A DNA stretch of 64,000 nucleotides from Acanthochromis polyacanthus. Lineage: Eukaryota > Chordata > Actinopteri > Pomacentridae. The notes below the pieces were generated by a model that saw nothing but the letters and a program-made list of their open reading frames with translations, did no database searches and was not told where the DNA came from. The stretch is taken from contig NC_067128.1 of the NCBI RefSeq assembly GCF_021347895.1, positions 200,010-264,009 on the forward strand, written 5' to 3'. Shown here one piece after another: positions 1-30,566 of the stretch. Position 1 is the stretch's first letter. The number at the start of each line of letters is the position of its first letter. A program made the position numbers and the translations under genes.

Positions 1-349
1 ATTGTAATTGTAAGATGTCATTGATTTACACCTGCATTTTGTGCTTCATGGCGCTAGGTGTGCTGTTTGCATGTTGGACATTGTTTTACACAGACACCAC
101 CGAAGAAGAAAGGTGCAGCAGGTTCTGCATGTCGTTCTCCCCTGTGTTTTCCCGACCACGGTCAGGAAGCGGACAGCAGCAAAGGTTAACAATAGATATG
201 GTCAGTAACTACACAAATATGTTAAGAGCTCAGATAACGACACAATGTAACAAATAAATACAATAACATATAGGCCTACGCCGTTTGGTTTAGCCCGTGG
301 ATGCGTCCATAGCAACCACCATAGCAATGGTGGGAAACGTAACAATTCC
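1..349. other. Unassigned left edge
   Basis: No recognisable gene. A short open frame at 15-257 begins with a hydrophobic stretch but has no family features, no recognisable splice context and no homology I can name, so it is not called as a gene. Confidence 0.4.
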
Positions 350-357
350 ATTCCGAG

Positions 358-1507
358 TAGGGTGACCACCTGTCCCGTTTAAGGTTGTTTTGTACCGCTA
401 TTTCAGTGTTTGTCCCTCGTCACGCATATCAGGACAATGTCCCGCTTTTCCATTCATTAGCAAAAAAAAATACAAACATGAAAATTAACCAGCCCAGAGC
501 TGCAGAACTTCTGTAGATTTGTGCTGGCAGGGAGCATTTCATTTCGACCAGTGGTTGCAGGAGACAACGATGACGTCCGTCCAATAGGCTGCGTTTTAGG
601 GTACGTCCTGCGTCAAAATGTATACGCCCCAAACAAACACGAGAGAGTCCGAGTGAGGAAAGTAGAACGGAAGAAGATTTAAATGAAATAATGAGTGGAC
701 CACAGTCAAAAAAGAGAAAGTGTTCTTTCAAAAAGGAATGGACGTCTTCACACAGCTGGGTAAGACCCACTGACGAGCCTGACAAAGCCTTCTGTTCCCT
801 ATGCAACAGCAGTTTCTCCGTTGCTCACGGTGGAGAAAATGATGTCAAACGACATGCTGGGCGCGACTCATCAAAAAAAGGTCCGACAGCAAGAGACATC
901 GAAATCAATGCAGTCGTTTTTATTGAGCCCAAAGCACGACAGTTTATCTGATAAGGTAACAGCAGCTGAAGTTACCAGCGTGTATCACTCAGTGAAGCAT
1001 GCACACTCACCCGGACGATGGCTATGCCCAAGCATGAGATTTTATGTTGATATATATATATATATATATATATATACATTTTTTATTTTTTATTTTTATT
1101 TTTTTTGCACTGGCATTTTATTTAAGCCAAGATTTCCACACAGTGCCCTAGTTGAATTCTGTCAGTATGGGGTATGTTGGTAGAGCATATAGGCCTGTTG
1201 GTTATTGGCCTGTATACTTGAAAGACTTTATGTTCGGCCTTTTGAGTGCTTTTATAAGATGGATTATTAATGTTATTGTGTCAATATATGTTTTACTTAA
1301 GTAAGTAAAACACATTTGTTACTTAATTCTGTGTGATGTTTCCTGGAAATATATAGGCTATATATTAAATATTTTGTTTTACTGGTCTTGTGGTCTAAAT
1401 TGTGAAGTGTATGGTCAGGGTTTACAGATGGTTGCATCCATCCCGCCTTGTCCCTCCAAAACATGCCAGCTGTCCCACTTTTTGTCTTTTTGGAGGTGGT
1501 CACCCTA
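358..1507 (+). mobile_element. Non-autonomous hAT element with intact ends
   Basis: The ends are inverted repeats: TAGGGTGACCACCT at 358-371 and its reverse complement at 1494-1507. They are flanked by a perfect 8-bp direct repeat ATTCCGAG (350-357 and 1508-1515), the target-site duplication length of hAT transposons. The 1,150-bp interior carries only the N-terminal part of a transposase frame (691 to about 1010) and an (AT)n/T-rich stretch near 1050-1110, so it is an internally deleted, non-autonomous copy. Subterminal GTCCC/GGGAC motifs occur near both ends. Confidence 0.85.
691..1010 (+). pseudogene. hAT transposase N-terminal fragment (BED-like zinc finger), frameshifted
   Basis: A frame starting at 691 encodes a basic N-terminus followed by a zinc-finger-like pattern (CSLCN, then GGENDVKRH) typical of the BED-like head of hAT transposase proteins in fish. 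Near 900 the family-like reading moves to another frame, which continues with SFLLSPKHDSLSDK and EVTSVYHSVKH. The copy is therefore frameshifted. No catalytic core follows. It lies wholly inside the hAT element at 358-1507. Confidence 0.65.
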
Positions 1508-1515
1508 ATTCCGAG

Positions 1516-2354
1516 ACGTGAAAGATTCATCGTAATAACAAACCAACGATCATACACAAGAACTGAACGAATATTGTGAAATTAAAATGTATATTTTTTG
1601 GTGTCGCTGTAATGCCTGAGGCTCAGGTAGAAAGACAGGGGGATCTTGTTGTGGTCAGGAATAAAGTTTTTAGATCGCTGTGCACTGACTGGTGTATGGA
1701 TGAGCTCAACAAATGATTGCGGTAAAAGCACGTTCATGGAAATAAATACCGTTGTTTGCATTGACAACGAGAGACTTGTGGATCATTGAAATGCAACTTG
1801 TTAACAAGGGAGCGAAGCGTCAACTAATGAAAGGCCGGGGAAGACATCTCAGTAACTAGCAGTAATCACCAAGAGTTACAAAAATGATTTAACAACTCAA
1901 AAAAATACACAATGCAACAATACAAAATAAACACACCGCTTGTTTTCGTTTTTGGCAGCGTCCTAATCAACCAGCATAACGGTACAAAATGTGAGACTGT
2001 CACAATTTAATGCCGTGAAGTGAAATTCAGCGTAAAAACAAACCACAGATCATTTCCAATAACTGAATGGATAATGTGAAAGTGTTATATATATTTCTCA
2101 CTAAAAATGTCATCAAAATGCTTTTCTGTCCAAACTATCTTAAAATAATGCATTTTCCACGGAAAATAAAAGGAATAGCCGCCATGTTTTCATTTTGAGA
2201 AGTCTCCAGTGAGCAGTCACGTGACCCTTCGTCAGACCCATAGAAAAGAATTGGGGGACAAAACGTGAGCATCTCACAATTTTCAGGCCCAAATTGTGAG
2301 ATTGTAACGTTTTGCATTCTGGACCAACGTGACTATGTCACAATTTGATGTGAG
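1516..2354. other. Unassigned AT-rich stretch with a diverged direct repeat and a hairpin
   Basis: No gene is visible. About 80 bp at 1513-1597 resemble 2016-2097 (shared AACAAACCA, GATCAT, AACTGAA, AATGTGAAA). A 12-bp perfect inverted repeat, ATCTCACAATTT (2271-2282) against AAATTGTGAGAT (2291-2302), could fold into a hairpin. Confidence 0.45.
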
Positions 2355-3027
2355 ACTGGGTTGGCCTCCACCATGCTTCACATCATGATGCTGCCTCCAC
2401 CATGCTTCACATCATGATGCTGCCTCCACCATGCTTCAAGGTGGGGATGTTGTGATTGTGAATATGTAGTGTTTGGTGTCTTGCCAACAAAACACCTTGT
2501 CTGACGGCCAATTTTGATCTCATCAGATTAAAGAACCTTCTTGAAATTAACTTCAGAATCTCCTGCCTGCCTTTCCACTGATTTATGCTTTTCAGTAACC
2601 TTTATTCACACAGTTTCTTGGACTGCTGTTTTGTGTTCATGGTTTAGTTATAACCAGGACCATTGATCCACCAGTGACTGGACCTTCCAGATACAGGTGT
2701 CTTTATACTACAACCACTCAAGACACAGTACCTATACTCAGATAATCTCCATTTCACTAATTCTGTGACTTCTAGCACGAATTGGCTGCACCTGTTTGTA
2801 ATTAGGTGAGCCACTTTAAAGGGTGAGAATACTTATGCTATACTCACTTATGACTTTCAATTAATTGGCATTACTAGCCATCTCTTTTCATTTTGAAAGG
2901 AATGAGCCTTTAATAGTAAATTCTTGACCAAAAATAAAACAAATTGACCTGAAAATTTCTGTGTTGCAAAGCAATATAAGCAGGAACCATCCAAGAGAGG
3001 TGAATATTTTTTATAGACACTATATTT
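2355..3027 (-). mobile_element. Tc1-like DNA transposon relict
   Basis: Two to three tandem repetitions of a segment reading KHGGGSIM on the minus strand (2370-2445), a signature of Tc1 transposases. The right part resembles a Tc1-type terminal sequence ending in TTTTTATAGACACTATA near 3027. No continuous transposase frame survives. Confidence 0.6.
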
Positions 3028-5135
3028 TATACTTTATTGGACATTTGTATTTCATTGTGATTTCCGTATAAACTGTGCCATATAAATAAAGTTCATATTA
3101 TATATTTTTTAATCAATTCCTCCCAATGGAACTTATATAGTAGGCATTTCACTTCCAGTGCATTTCACTGCACATATTGTATGATGATCTGACAAATAAA
3201 ACCTCTTGAATGGTGAATCTTGAGATCCCTTGTCAACAATTGTTATCAGAAGGCTATGTGCTCTATATCTAACTGAAATCTACTTTCTGGGAGAATTCTA
3301 GTCTGTCATCGTTCATTTAACACTTAAGGAAAACTAGAGTTTTTCAAGCTTTGAGTTTTTGTTTTGAGAAGTATGTAACATGAAGATAAACAGCAAAAAA
3401 CATTGCATGTTCTTTATTTGTACACAAATTAATGTGGACTTCCATGACTAATTAGTGTAAAATACATTACCTCAGTGGCACAGTGTGAATATAAAAACTA
3501 GACAGCGACCACCTGTCAGCCCTGTTTGGATGTTAATGAAAGAAAATGATGCATAAATCTGTGTAGAAATGGACCCTCATCACACTCATTGTGCTCTCCT
3601 AGATAATAAATCAGTGTATCTGCACTTTTGTCTGAGATTAGATCACTGAACCTGCTAGACAGGTGTGTGGGGAAGAAGTTGATGAAAGATCTCTAAACTT
3701 TGTGTCATTATCAGTCTGAAAGTCTTCAGGAAAGTGATCACACTGAGCTGGCAAGAGCCTTTTCAAATACCTCAAGACAGCAGGAGGTAAACAAATCTTT
3801 TTCTCTTGTCTTATATAAGTGGTTTTTCAGTATTATATTTTAGATATTTTACAAGAACTTTATATTTGCCCCTGTTTACAAAATGGATGAAAAGTAATCA
3901 CTGGAAGATGTTCTTTTTCTATTTCTTTACAATTACAACAGGTGTTTCCTGTTTGAGTAAATTAAAGATTATAACTCAGATACTCAAAAAACAAAGAAAA
4001 AAGAAAAGAAGAGCAAAACCAAACATTATTCTGTGAATTTTGAGAAAAAGTTTGCTATCAAAATCTCCTGGAAGTTGTAGAAGTAACCAGTTGTTGTTTT
4101 TATTTAGTTGAAACAAAAATATATATATTTAAATTGTAGATTTTAATGCAGAATTTAAGTCTACATATACAAATATTCATCGTTTAGCCCAGCCTTCAGC
4201 TGAATTTACATTTGAAAATTAGATTTTCAAGCTTTTCAGGTGAACGCAATCCTGTTTTTATCACATTATTATCCAGAACAAAGATTATAAAAGTCTGAGA
4301 CTGTGGCATTGAAACTGTCTTTTCACTGCATAATATCTGAATGCCTCATGTCTGGATCATGACTATAACATTTCATGCCACAGGTACTTGAAAAGTAAGC
4401 TGAGAAAGCTCAGTATTGCTGTTTGACATAACTTCAGATAAAAAGGTCTGTTCTAAGGCATTTGTTTGTGTGAAAAATAGTAAAACTATAGTCACTAATG
4501 TATTTCTTTTAACCAATAACATATTTAGGTTATTCAACAAGATCTCCTATTGGAAATGAATGCAATGACTAATGTCATGTGTTTTCTTTTAACTTAAATT
4601 CACTGAACCTAATCTAGATATTTAAGTTTCTAAATATCTCTTTTCACTAAGCAGAAACTGAACTTTCGCCTACTAGTGCAAAACAACTGGGTCAAGCTAA
4701 GACGATTCCTAAACTCCATGGTTGAACCAGTTTATATGATGCATTATTAAACAGAGCTTAGTGTTACGTAACCTTAATCTAAACAAAGTTCATGTGGAAA
4801 CATTTAACTTTTATCGTACATGCTATCCACTTGGGAAAAAAAAGCAAACAAGAAAATTTCCAAAAATTGGAGTCAAAATTTTTGACATTATTTTTTCATG
4901 ATGAACAGAAGGTATTAAAATGGCAACATGCCAATAAACCACATATTTTCCTACCAGTAATCAGGAAGGCAGTGTATTTTTTAATTGTTTGCTTCCTGGT
5001 GGAAAGTCAAACAAAGATTGTGATCTAGCACTACCTTAGATAACCCCCTTAAAGTTTTAATCCAACATTCATCTGTAAACCTAAAGATTAAGATCACACA
5101 TACACTATATAAACACATACAGGCCTTGTATTTGC
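3028..5135. other. Upstream region of receptor gene A
   Basis: AT-rich, with no coding exon recognised. A possible 5' untranslated exon ends at AGCAGGAG followed by GTAAAC near 3788. It could splice to the acceptor at 5187-5188, but this is only a splice-motif guess. From about 4900 to 5135 the sequence shows diverged similarity to the region upstream of locus B (about 26440-26640). Confidence 0.35.
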
Positions 5136-5193
5136 TTTTATAATGATTTAATAAAGAGAAACCATTGTGTTTTGTGTTTTCTCTCTAGTCAGG

Positions 5194-23654
<18,461 letters not shown>

Positions 23655-24393
23655 AACAGGAAATGAGGAAGAGGTAAAGAAATCACAGTGTTGGTATTAG
23701 GTGTGCTTCTAGGCTGCAGCTCTGATTACAGTTGAAGTCAACTATTGAATGGATTGCTGTGAAATTTTAAAACCTATAGTGTCTGAAAGATAAATCCTTG
23801 CTCTAATTCATTTAATGAAAATCTGGTTAGGTACTGTGTTAGTTAAGTGTTACACACATTCATGGTTTCCCCCTAAAAAAATACACATTCTCATTGTTTA
23901 GTGACAAATACCAACTGCTAGCAAACTAACACACTAAAAAAATATACTTTCTGTGATAACCATTAACTTTTAAACATTGTTTGTTCAAAGCTCTGAAAAA
24001 CTTCAGTCTCTTGTTTAGCATTTTATTTGCTGTTGTACAGTTTGTCACTGGCTGAATTATAATTGTTTTGTCAGTTTTTCAGATGGTGACAACGTGCTAT
24101 CTGCTGCATCCAGTGAATTTCACCCTTACTGACACTTGATTATTTCTGCAACCAGTTCTGGCCACTTGGAATGACAATTATTCATGCAAGTCACCTTTAA
24201 GTATGAAATGTATATTATTATCTGACATTTAATATTACATCTAAGATAAGTCAGTTTTGCGTTTTGGAAACATTAACGATGCATTAATTCTGACATGTTC
24301 TAAAAATGATCTTTTGTTAAAGAATGTACATGAATAAAATAAATAGATGTTTGCACTTTGGAACATCTGTGTTTGTGTCTTACTGTAATAAAA
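23655..24393 (+). other. Probable 3' untranslated region of gene A
   Basis: AT-rich and non-coding. AATAAA occurs at 24333-24338, and another signal-like AATAAAA lies near 24388. Either could set the mRNA end. Confidence 0.45.
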
Positions 24394-25321
24394 CAGAGTT
24401 TGCACAGTCTGTCTTGTCATATAATATTCATTGCAATATCTAAAGTAATGAAATCCCACAAAAAAAAATATGGATTGCATTTGAAAAACAGATGTACAAG
24501 TGTTTAATGTGCTGGATTAGTCAAAAATAAAATGTAAAACGTTTTCAAACAATGTACTATTATAGACCATTTTAACCATATCATCCTCTTTGCCTAGCCA
24601 CTGTTAACTGGCCCAATTTTATCTCTTCCTTCCTCTTGTTTTTGTGAAAATGTTCGCTGTCTTTTCACCATTTTGGATTATAGATGACTGGTTCCGATTA
24701 AACAGTCCCCTGTGGGGTTTGGGTTATTATTGAAATAACTCTCTTTTTTCCTACCTGGTCATTATTGAATCAAGTATAGGATTAGGAATAGGAATCTTTT
24801 AACCATAATTTTTAGACTTGTGCTTATGAAGATTAGGAAATTAAAAAATCACTAATTTTTGCCATTTCAGGTTCAAACCACTCATCTTCATTTTTATTTG
24901 CTTCCCCTTCATTCAGACATTCATGATAAGTTCCATGTGTGGTTTTAAAATCTTCCAACAGTTGCTTGTATTTCATGAAACTGTCTTTAACTTCCTGCAT
25001 GAGACATGTTCAATCTCATCCATCTCTTGACCTTTGTTTGAGTTAGTGTCCATTATTTCCACTTCCTTTGCACTATGCACCATATACTCTTAATCTTTTA
25101 TCTAGAAACTCGCTCTCAAGCTGCAGGCTTACTTGTTGTTCCTAGAATTTCTTGCTTCAGATCTGCGGTTGATGTTCCACCAGCTGGTCCAGTCTCCATC
25201 ATGTCCACTGTGGGATGCTGCTGCTGACCTTCCTCCAGCCCTCTGCTTCCAACTCCCTTTTTCCACCAGTCAACTCTGCATCACCTTCACTATACTGTTA
25301 TGCTAACTTACATACTGTTTG
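24394..25321. other. Intergenic stretch, nothing recognised
   Basis: AT-rich DNA without open frames, terminal repeats or known repeat signatures that I can identify. Confidence 0.5.
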
Positions 25322-25733
25322 AATTTTACTGCTAGCTATATATGGAGTATGTTTAATGTCAGAGCCGTACATCATCAGAGTAAACTATGAGTCAGTTTTC
25401 AATGTTAGCTTATACTTTGTCTGTGTCACATATCCTGTCATACATGTATCCAAATGTGTGTTGTGTTTTCCTTGCTTTCCCACCCCTCCCTCTTCTCCCA
25501 TCCCTCCCCCTTGCCCTCTTCTGTCCTTCTCAACCCCCCCGGCCAGCAGGCAGATGGGTCCCCCCTATATAGAGCCGGGTTCTGCTCGAGGTTTCTTCCC
25601 TGTTAAAAGGGTGTTTTCTTGCCACTGTCTCCTTTGGGCTTGCTCTGGGGGTCAGGCATTTGGGTTCTGTAAAGCGTCTTGAGACGAGTTGACTGTAATT
25701 GACGCTATATAAATAAAATTGAATTGAATTGAA
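25322..25733 (+). repeat. Interspersed repeat with LINE-type tail, direct copy
   Basis: It is nearly identical to the reverse complement of 7209-7625. It ends in GTAAAGCGTCTTGAGACG and an (ATTGA)n-like terminus. Together the two copies form an inverted pair about 18 kb apart, flanking most of gene A downstream of its exon 4. Confidence 0.75.
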
Positions 25734-25854
25734 ACGAAACTGTCCAAGCAATCCAATTGTCCTCTCTATAGTGGACTACTCACAATTTGAACACTTCCAT
25801 TGTAGTCCACTCCAATTGCAGACTAAATAGAAGTTATTGAAAGAAAAACAATCA

Positions 25855-26180
25855 TCCTGGCCAAACTACGCTGCTGAGAAGCATCATGATGCTGCCACCG
25901 CCATGCATCACAGTGGCCGTGGTTTGTTATTGATGATGTGCATTGTTTAGTGCTCACCAAAAATTCTATGTTGTCTGATGGCTAAAAAGTTCAATTCATT
26001 CAAGCTTTTTCAACAGTTCTCTTTGCCACTCACCCATAAAGCTTCGACTGATGATGAACAGGTAACAGCTTCCCTTCAGCAAAACATAAGCATGAAGTCT
26101 GTGAGCTTGATATCTGTTTATAATCAGCTACCTGAGTAAATTCCAGCCTAACATCACTCTTACACACTATATTTAAAACT
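25855..26180 (-). mobile_element. Tc1-like relict
   Basis: Minus-strand KHGGGSIMM-like sequence around 25885-25915, followed by sequence resembling the middle of Tc1 elements. Heavily decayed, with no frame. Confidence 0.5.
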
Positions 26181-26239
26181 TTGAGTTTTTCTTTTGAGAA
26201 GTATGTAACACAAAGATATAGAGCAAATAGCATAGCATG

Positions 26240-26644
26240 CTCTTTATTTGTCTACAGATAATCAAACATGTCAGTGCATCTGTTTGACCATGCATGCGAG
26301 TCTGAATTTAAGTTTATTTTTTATTCATTCCATCTATCACTTACTGTACTTGATGACTTGCTTGTGAAAAACAAAGCATGTAGAATATTTTCCTGTTAAG
26401 GAAGCTTTTGTAAAGAGGTTGTCATGCTGAAGAATAGTCATTTACAGAGATTATGTCATTGAAATGGCCACATGCCAGTGAACCACATGCTTAGAGGAAC
26501 CAGGAAGGCAAGCCATTTTAACTGGTAGCTTCCTGGTAGAAAGATTGTGCACCAGTACATCCTTATGTAACACCCTGAAGTTTTAATCTGTGAAATGTGC
26601 ATGATCTTAAAGATTAACATAAATGATACAAGTCTTCCAATTGT
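26240..26644. other. Upstream flank of locus B, diverged from that of gene A
   Basis: Blocks such as AATGGC-CACATGCCA and GCTTCCTGGT-GAAAG match the 4915-5080 region only loosely. This marks an older duplication beside the near-identical tract that starts at 26645. Confidence 0.5.
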
Positions 26645-28355
26645 TTTTATAATGATTTAATAAAGAGAAACCATTGTGTTTTGTGTTTTCTCTCTAGTCA
26701 GGATGGCATCACCAAGGACAGCAGGATACGTGGTTGTTCTTCTGGTTGTATGCACCAGTCTGGAGAGTCAGGGATACATGCAGTGTCTGGATGTCTTTTC
26801 TCAGGTAAGATTAACAACTGATAATTACTAACAGCAGAGGTTGTAGTGCTACACCATGAGGTGCTGAGACTGCTGTGTGTGGTTGTATGAAATACCTCAT
26901 CTGTTGTGTATTTGTCTAGTTTGTAATTGATATTTACTTACAGTTATTGTTCCGTGTACACAAAGTGTACAGTTTAACTGAATCTGGTGATTCTTTTTTA
27001 GGAATCGCTGAGTTCAAAAACATTGTCCATTCATGCCAGAGAAAATCGACAAAGTGAGTCACATTCTATTAACTTTAACAGAATTTATCACAGCAAAGAA
27101 TATTGACTTTTGGTGTCTGAATCGGCCTTATTATTGCCACTCATACATCAACTACAAGATCAACAATGACACATTATCTCATTATGTCTGTTTTAACTCC
27201 AGCTTCAAACTGCACTCATTATGAGATCCAGGCTGTTGTAGGGATTTCAGACCTGGAGAGTCTCCAAGCAGTTCTGGACACACTCACATTTCCTTTACAG
27301 TTCAGCAACATAAGTGAAGTCGACAGCATGGTCACCACAACAGGTACAACATACTTTCATTTTGTTGCTTCATTTGTTGTCAGAAGTTCACATCCTAAAG
27401 GACAAAACAGCATCAAGCGCCTTAGTAAGAGGGTTAGGGTTAGGGTTAGCATCAGAAGAAGAGCTTCCCGCTGCCTTAGCATCAATTCTCCAGGTCTCCA
27501 GAACTCTACTGGAGAGATTAACACCATTTTAACGTTTTTCACCCCTTTGGTGCTGCGATGATAGCGGTGGGGAGCATTGTCTACAGTTCTAAATTCTACA
27601 GTTTCATTTAGCAGACGCTTTTGTCCAAAGGGACGTACAACGCAAGCAAGAATTCAGACATAAGGAAAAACCTGTAGTAAGTGCAAAAAGTGCTTCATGT
27701 GCGATTGGTCAAAGGTGTTGCCATCAAGTTGTAGACAAAGTGCCAACCAGTGTCTAATCTATGGATTCAGAATCTCCCAGAGGTGTTCAGTTTGGTTAAC
27801 ATCTGGCGACTGTAAAGGCTGCAGCAGATGATTCACATCAGTTTCAAACTCGGGAAATCATTCAGAGAACCCTCGTGCTCTGTGAATGGTTGCATCTGGA
27901 TCACTCCCATTAGCATAGAAATCTTCCATCATAGAACAAAGGTGATCACCCAGAACAACTTTGTTTTTATTTACAATTACCCTTCCCTCAACGGGACAAG
28001 AAGACCCAGATCACAACAGCAAAATTCACGTTACATTGTAGCAGAGCCACCAGATCTCCTCACTGTTAGGATTTTCCTTTCATTTGTCTCTTGTCTTTAT
28101 CTTTACTGTCATTCGTCCTTGGTGTTGTGTGCTGCTTTTTCTTCTCATAGTGTGTTCAGCACATATGACTGGATACCAGTGCACATGTGAGGAGAGCTTT
28201 GCTTGGTCGTATAACAGCTGCATAAACCAGGAGGCCTGTGATGCCATCGTTGGTGACACATGTGGATGCATTAATGGCCTCCCAGTAGACGGCCAGTACT
28301 GCCAGTCAAACACCACAGAGTGTAAGTACATTTACACAAGCACTCTGCTTTAGAT
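26645..28355 (+). repeat. Long near-identical direct duplication, copy 2
   Basis: Partner of 5136-6846; see that entry for the two differences seen. The homology drops abruptly at both ends. Beyond 28355 only diverged blocks resemble gene A's intron 4 (28672-28770 against about 15880-15980). Confidence 0.9.
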
Positions 28356-30091
28356 TTAGTTTCCCTTCATCCTTTTAAAGCTTTGTTTGAGTAGAAAAAG
28401 CGTGAATATGTGAAGTAAAACAGACCATTTAGTTTTAGCAGATAATGAGACTTTTTTAATGTCTCCATCTGGTTTTCTTGAAAACATCAGCTGTTAAGAA
28501 TCTGCTGGCAGCAAACAGCAGGTAATCCTACAGACAAAACAGGGTGGCAACTGATAATCCTTGAAGGGTAGAGGGAAAGACTAGACAGCTTACGCAAAGA
28601 ACACAGGTGAAAACTACTGAGAGCAATCATGGGAATCAAACAAAGGAAGAAAGTAAAACAAGACTTTAAAGGGTGCTATTCAAACCCCCAATGGAAGACT
28701 GCAGTGTCAGTGTGAGGAAAAGTGCTTGGTTGTGTAACAAGTGTGACACCTACAGGGCATAGAGAGTAAATGTCTGATAAAAATGTATTATTATTCTCCT
28801 GCACAGTATTGTTTATGTATTAACGAGACATTGTAGTCCTGCAGTGCCCCCTTGTGGTCTGTTCTGCATTTATTTTGTTCAGCGTGTGTTTCTTCTTCTT
28901 CTGTTGTTTTTGTGATGCTGAACTTCCTGTTTCTTTGTCCAAACAATGTTGTGCTCATGCATCGTCGGAGGAACGGTAAAAATGGTCTATAAACACTGGT
29001 GATACACCGCATTCATCTGTTTGAATTGTTTTAGGGAAACATTTAAGTTGTGATTTCCCTCATTATTTTGTATTCGTAGCTCTGAACAGCACTGTGTGTG
29101 TATATCGAGTTGGAAAGTGTGCTAGCTGATGGCTAACACTGAAACTAGTGCCCGTGGAACAGCAAAATGAGGTATGAAAATGTTCAATATGCATGATTAT
29201 GTGATGAGTTACTTTATTTATATCTAAACATGATTAATATCTGAACATGATTCATATCTGAATTATTTGTGATCCTACAGTGAGGCATTTTATATCCTCC
29301 TGTTTTATTCTGTAGTTTTCACAGTCCTTATGGTACATGGTGCTCGTGGAGAGTGAGAATAAATCGACACCCATTTGAAACTCTCTGTGTCTTGCTTGAT
29401 GAATCTGAGGGGTCGCCACATAGAGTAAAACCACAACTCAAACCTGGTGCATAAATGAGTTCATTTCTGATCATAAATAAGCATTGCTGTTTTTTAGCTA
29501 TTACAAAAAGAAATACTGCTGTAGACAAAGTGTCTGCTGTGTTTCTCTGACTGCCCAGCATATTTCAACATAAATATAGTCAAGGTTCCGTTTATTAATC
29601 TCCTGAAGATATATCCCAATGATTTAAGTTAAGGCGTTTTCTGGGCAGAAAATAAAATGTAGTTCTTCTGGTGTCACTCCAAGAACAACTCCATCTCCAA
29701 ATATATGAACCATTTATAACGTGTTTTGGATGAACACAGTCAACTCATTGAACAAAATAATAATAATAAATAGATCAAAATAGTTATTGATCTGAATCAG
29801 CTTATTTTTTGACTCTTGCTTTTTTTCTTGGTCTTGTGAAACCACTTCTTTGCGATAATCAGTGTTTCTGTTCCTTCTGCTCATTTTCTACGGAGTTCGA
29901 TCCTTCATTCAATGATCCACACCATGCAGTTTACGTTAATGACGCTGTAAGTCTTTATATGTATGTCTTCTCTTTTATCATTTCATTGTATTACATTTCT
30001 GATGCACTCAATCCAAGTAATATTTAATCCTGGTGTGGCTATGTCCCTGTCTCAATCCAAATCAGGACACACTCTCCAGCTCCAGTTTCAG
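26703..30091 (+). pseudogene. Locus B: truncated duplicate of gene A (signal peptide to SEA)
   Basis: Exons equivalent to A exons 1-4 lie at 26703-26804, 27002-27053, 27203-27343 and 28151-28321, with all splice sites intact and one predicted change (Glu8 to Gly). Decayed copies of A exons 5 and 6 follow at about 29873-29946 and 30055-30091. In both, small deletions remove the acceptor AG, and exon 5 also loses coding bases. No Ig, HormR, GAIN or 7TM copy follows before gene C. The locus therefore cannot encode a receptor by itself. It might still make a short secreted fragment or supply alternative first exons. The similarity breaks off shortly after 30091. Confidence 0.85.
28771..29420 (+). 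mobile_element. Possible solo LTR inserted in locus B
   Basis: The paralogous stretch of gene A (GGCATAGAGTGAAACC near 15975) is interrupted here by about 650 bp. The insert starts TGTCTGAT, ends CGCCACA, and has AGAGTAAA on both sides (28763-28770 and 29422-29429). It contains a TATA-like GTCTATAAA near 28985 and AATAAA near 29360 close to the 3' end, the layout of a retroelement LTR. The duplicated flank is offset by one base from the TG...CA boundary, so the class is tentative. Confidence 0.5.
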
Positions 30092-30152
30092 AGATGTATT
30101 CTCTTGATTTTTCTTACTGTCACTTTGCTGCTGTGACGCTGCAAATTTACCC

Positions 30153-30203
30153 TATTCTATTCTATTCTATTCTATTCTATTCTATTCTATTCTATTCTAT
30201 TCT
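30153..30203. repeat. (TTCTA)n microsatellite
   Basis: About ten TTCTA units at 30153-30203, resuming at 30568-30582 after a SINE. Confidence 0.85.
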
Positions 30204-30204
30204 A

Positions 30205-30566
30205 GGGCTGCACAGTGGTCTAGTGGTTAGCACTTTCGCCTTGCGGTTCAAATCCCGGCCTGGGATCTTTCTGCATGGAGTTTGCATGTTCTCCCTGTGC
30301 ATGCGTGGGTTTTCTCCGGGTACTCCGGCTTCCTCCCACAGTCCAAAAACATGCTGAGGTTAATTGGTTACTCTAAATTGTCCGTAGGTGTGAATGTGAG
30401 TGTGATTGTGTGTCTGTATATGTAGCCCTGTGACAGACTGGTGACCTGTCCAGGGTGTCCCCTGCCTTCACCTGAGTCAGCTGGGATAGACTCCAGCACC
30501 CCCCATGACCCTAGTGAGGATAAAGCGGTGAATAGAGGATGGATGGATGGATGGATGGATGGATAT
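30205..30566 (+). mobile_element. tRNA-derived SINE, copy 1
   Basis: It has a tRNA-like head (GTGGTTAGCACTTTCGCC, then GGTTCAAATCC as B box) with about 19 bp deleted between the boxes relative to the other copies. The body is GCATGGAGTTTGCATGTTCT and so on, and the tail is (TGGA)n. It sits inside a TTCTA pentamer array. Sister copies are at 46920-47284 and 59200-59585, all on the plus strand. Confidence 0.85.

Noticed and set aside
15..257. Short open frame with a hydrophobic start
   Set aside because: 80 residues, no domain, no splice or homology support; random frames of this size are expected.
26645..28355. The duplicate as an assembly error
   Set aside because: The flanking sequence differs on both sides and carries its own insertion and decayed SEA exons, so a simple collapsed or doubled contig is unlikely, though long reads should confirm.
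30205..30300. tRNA-like A and B boxes
   Set aside because: They are the heads of SINEs (also 38767, 46920, 59200) with repeat bodies attached, not functional tRNA genes.
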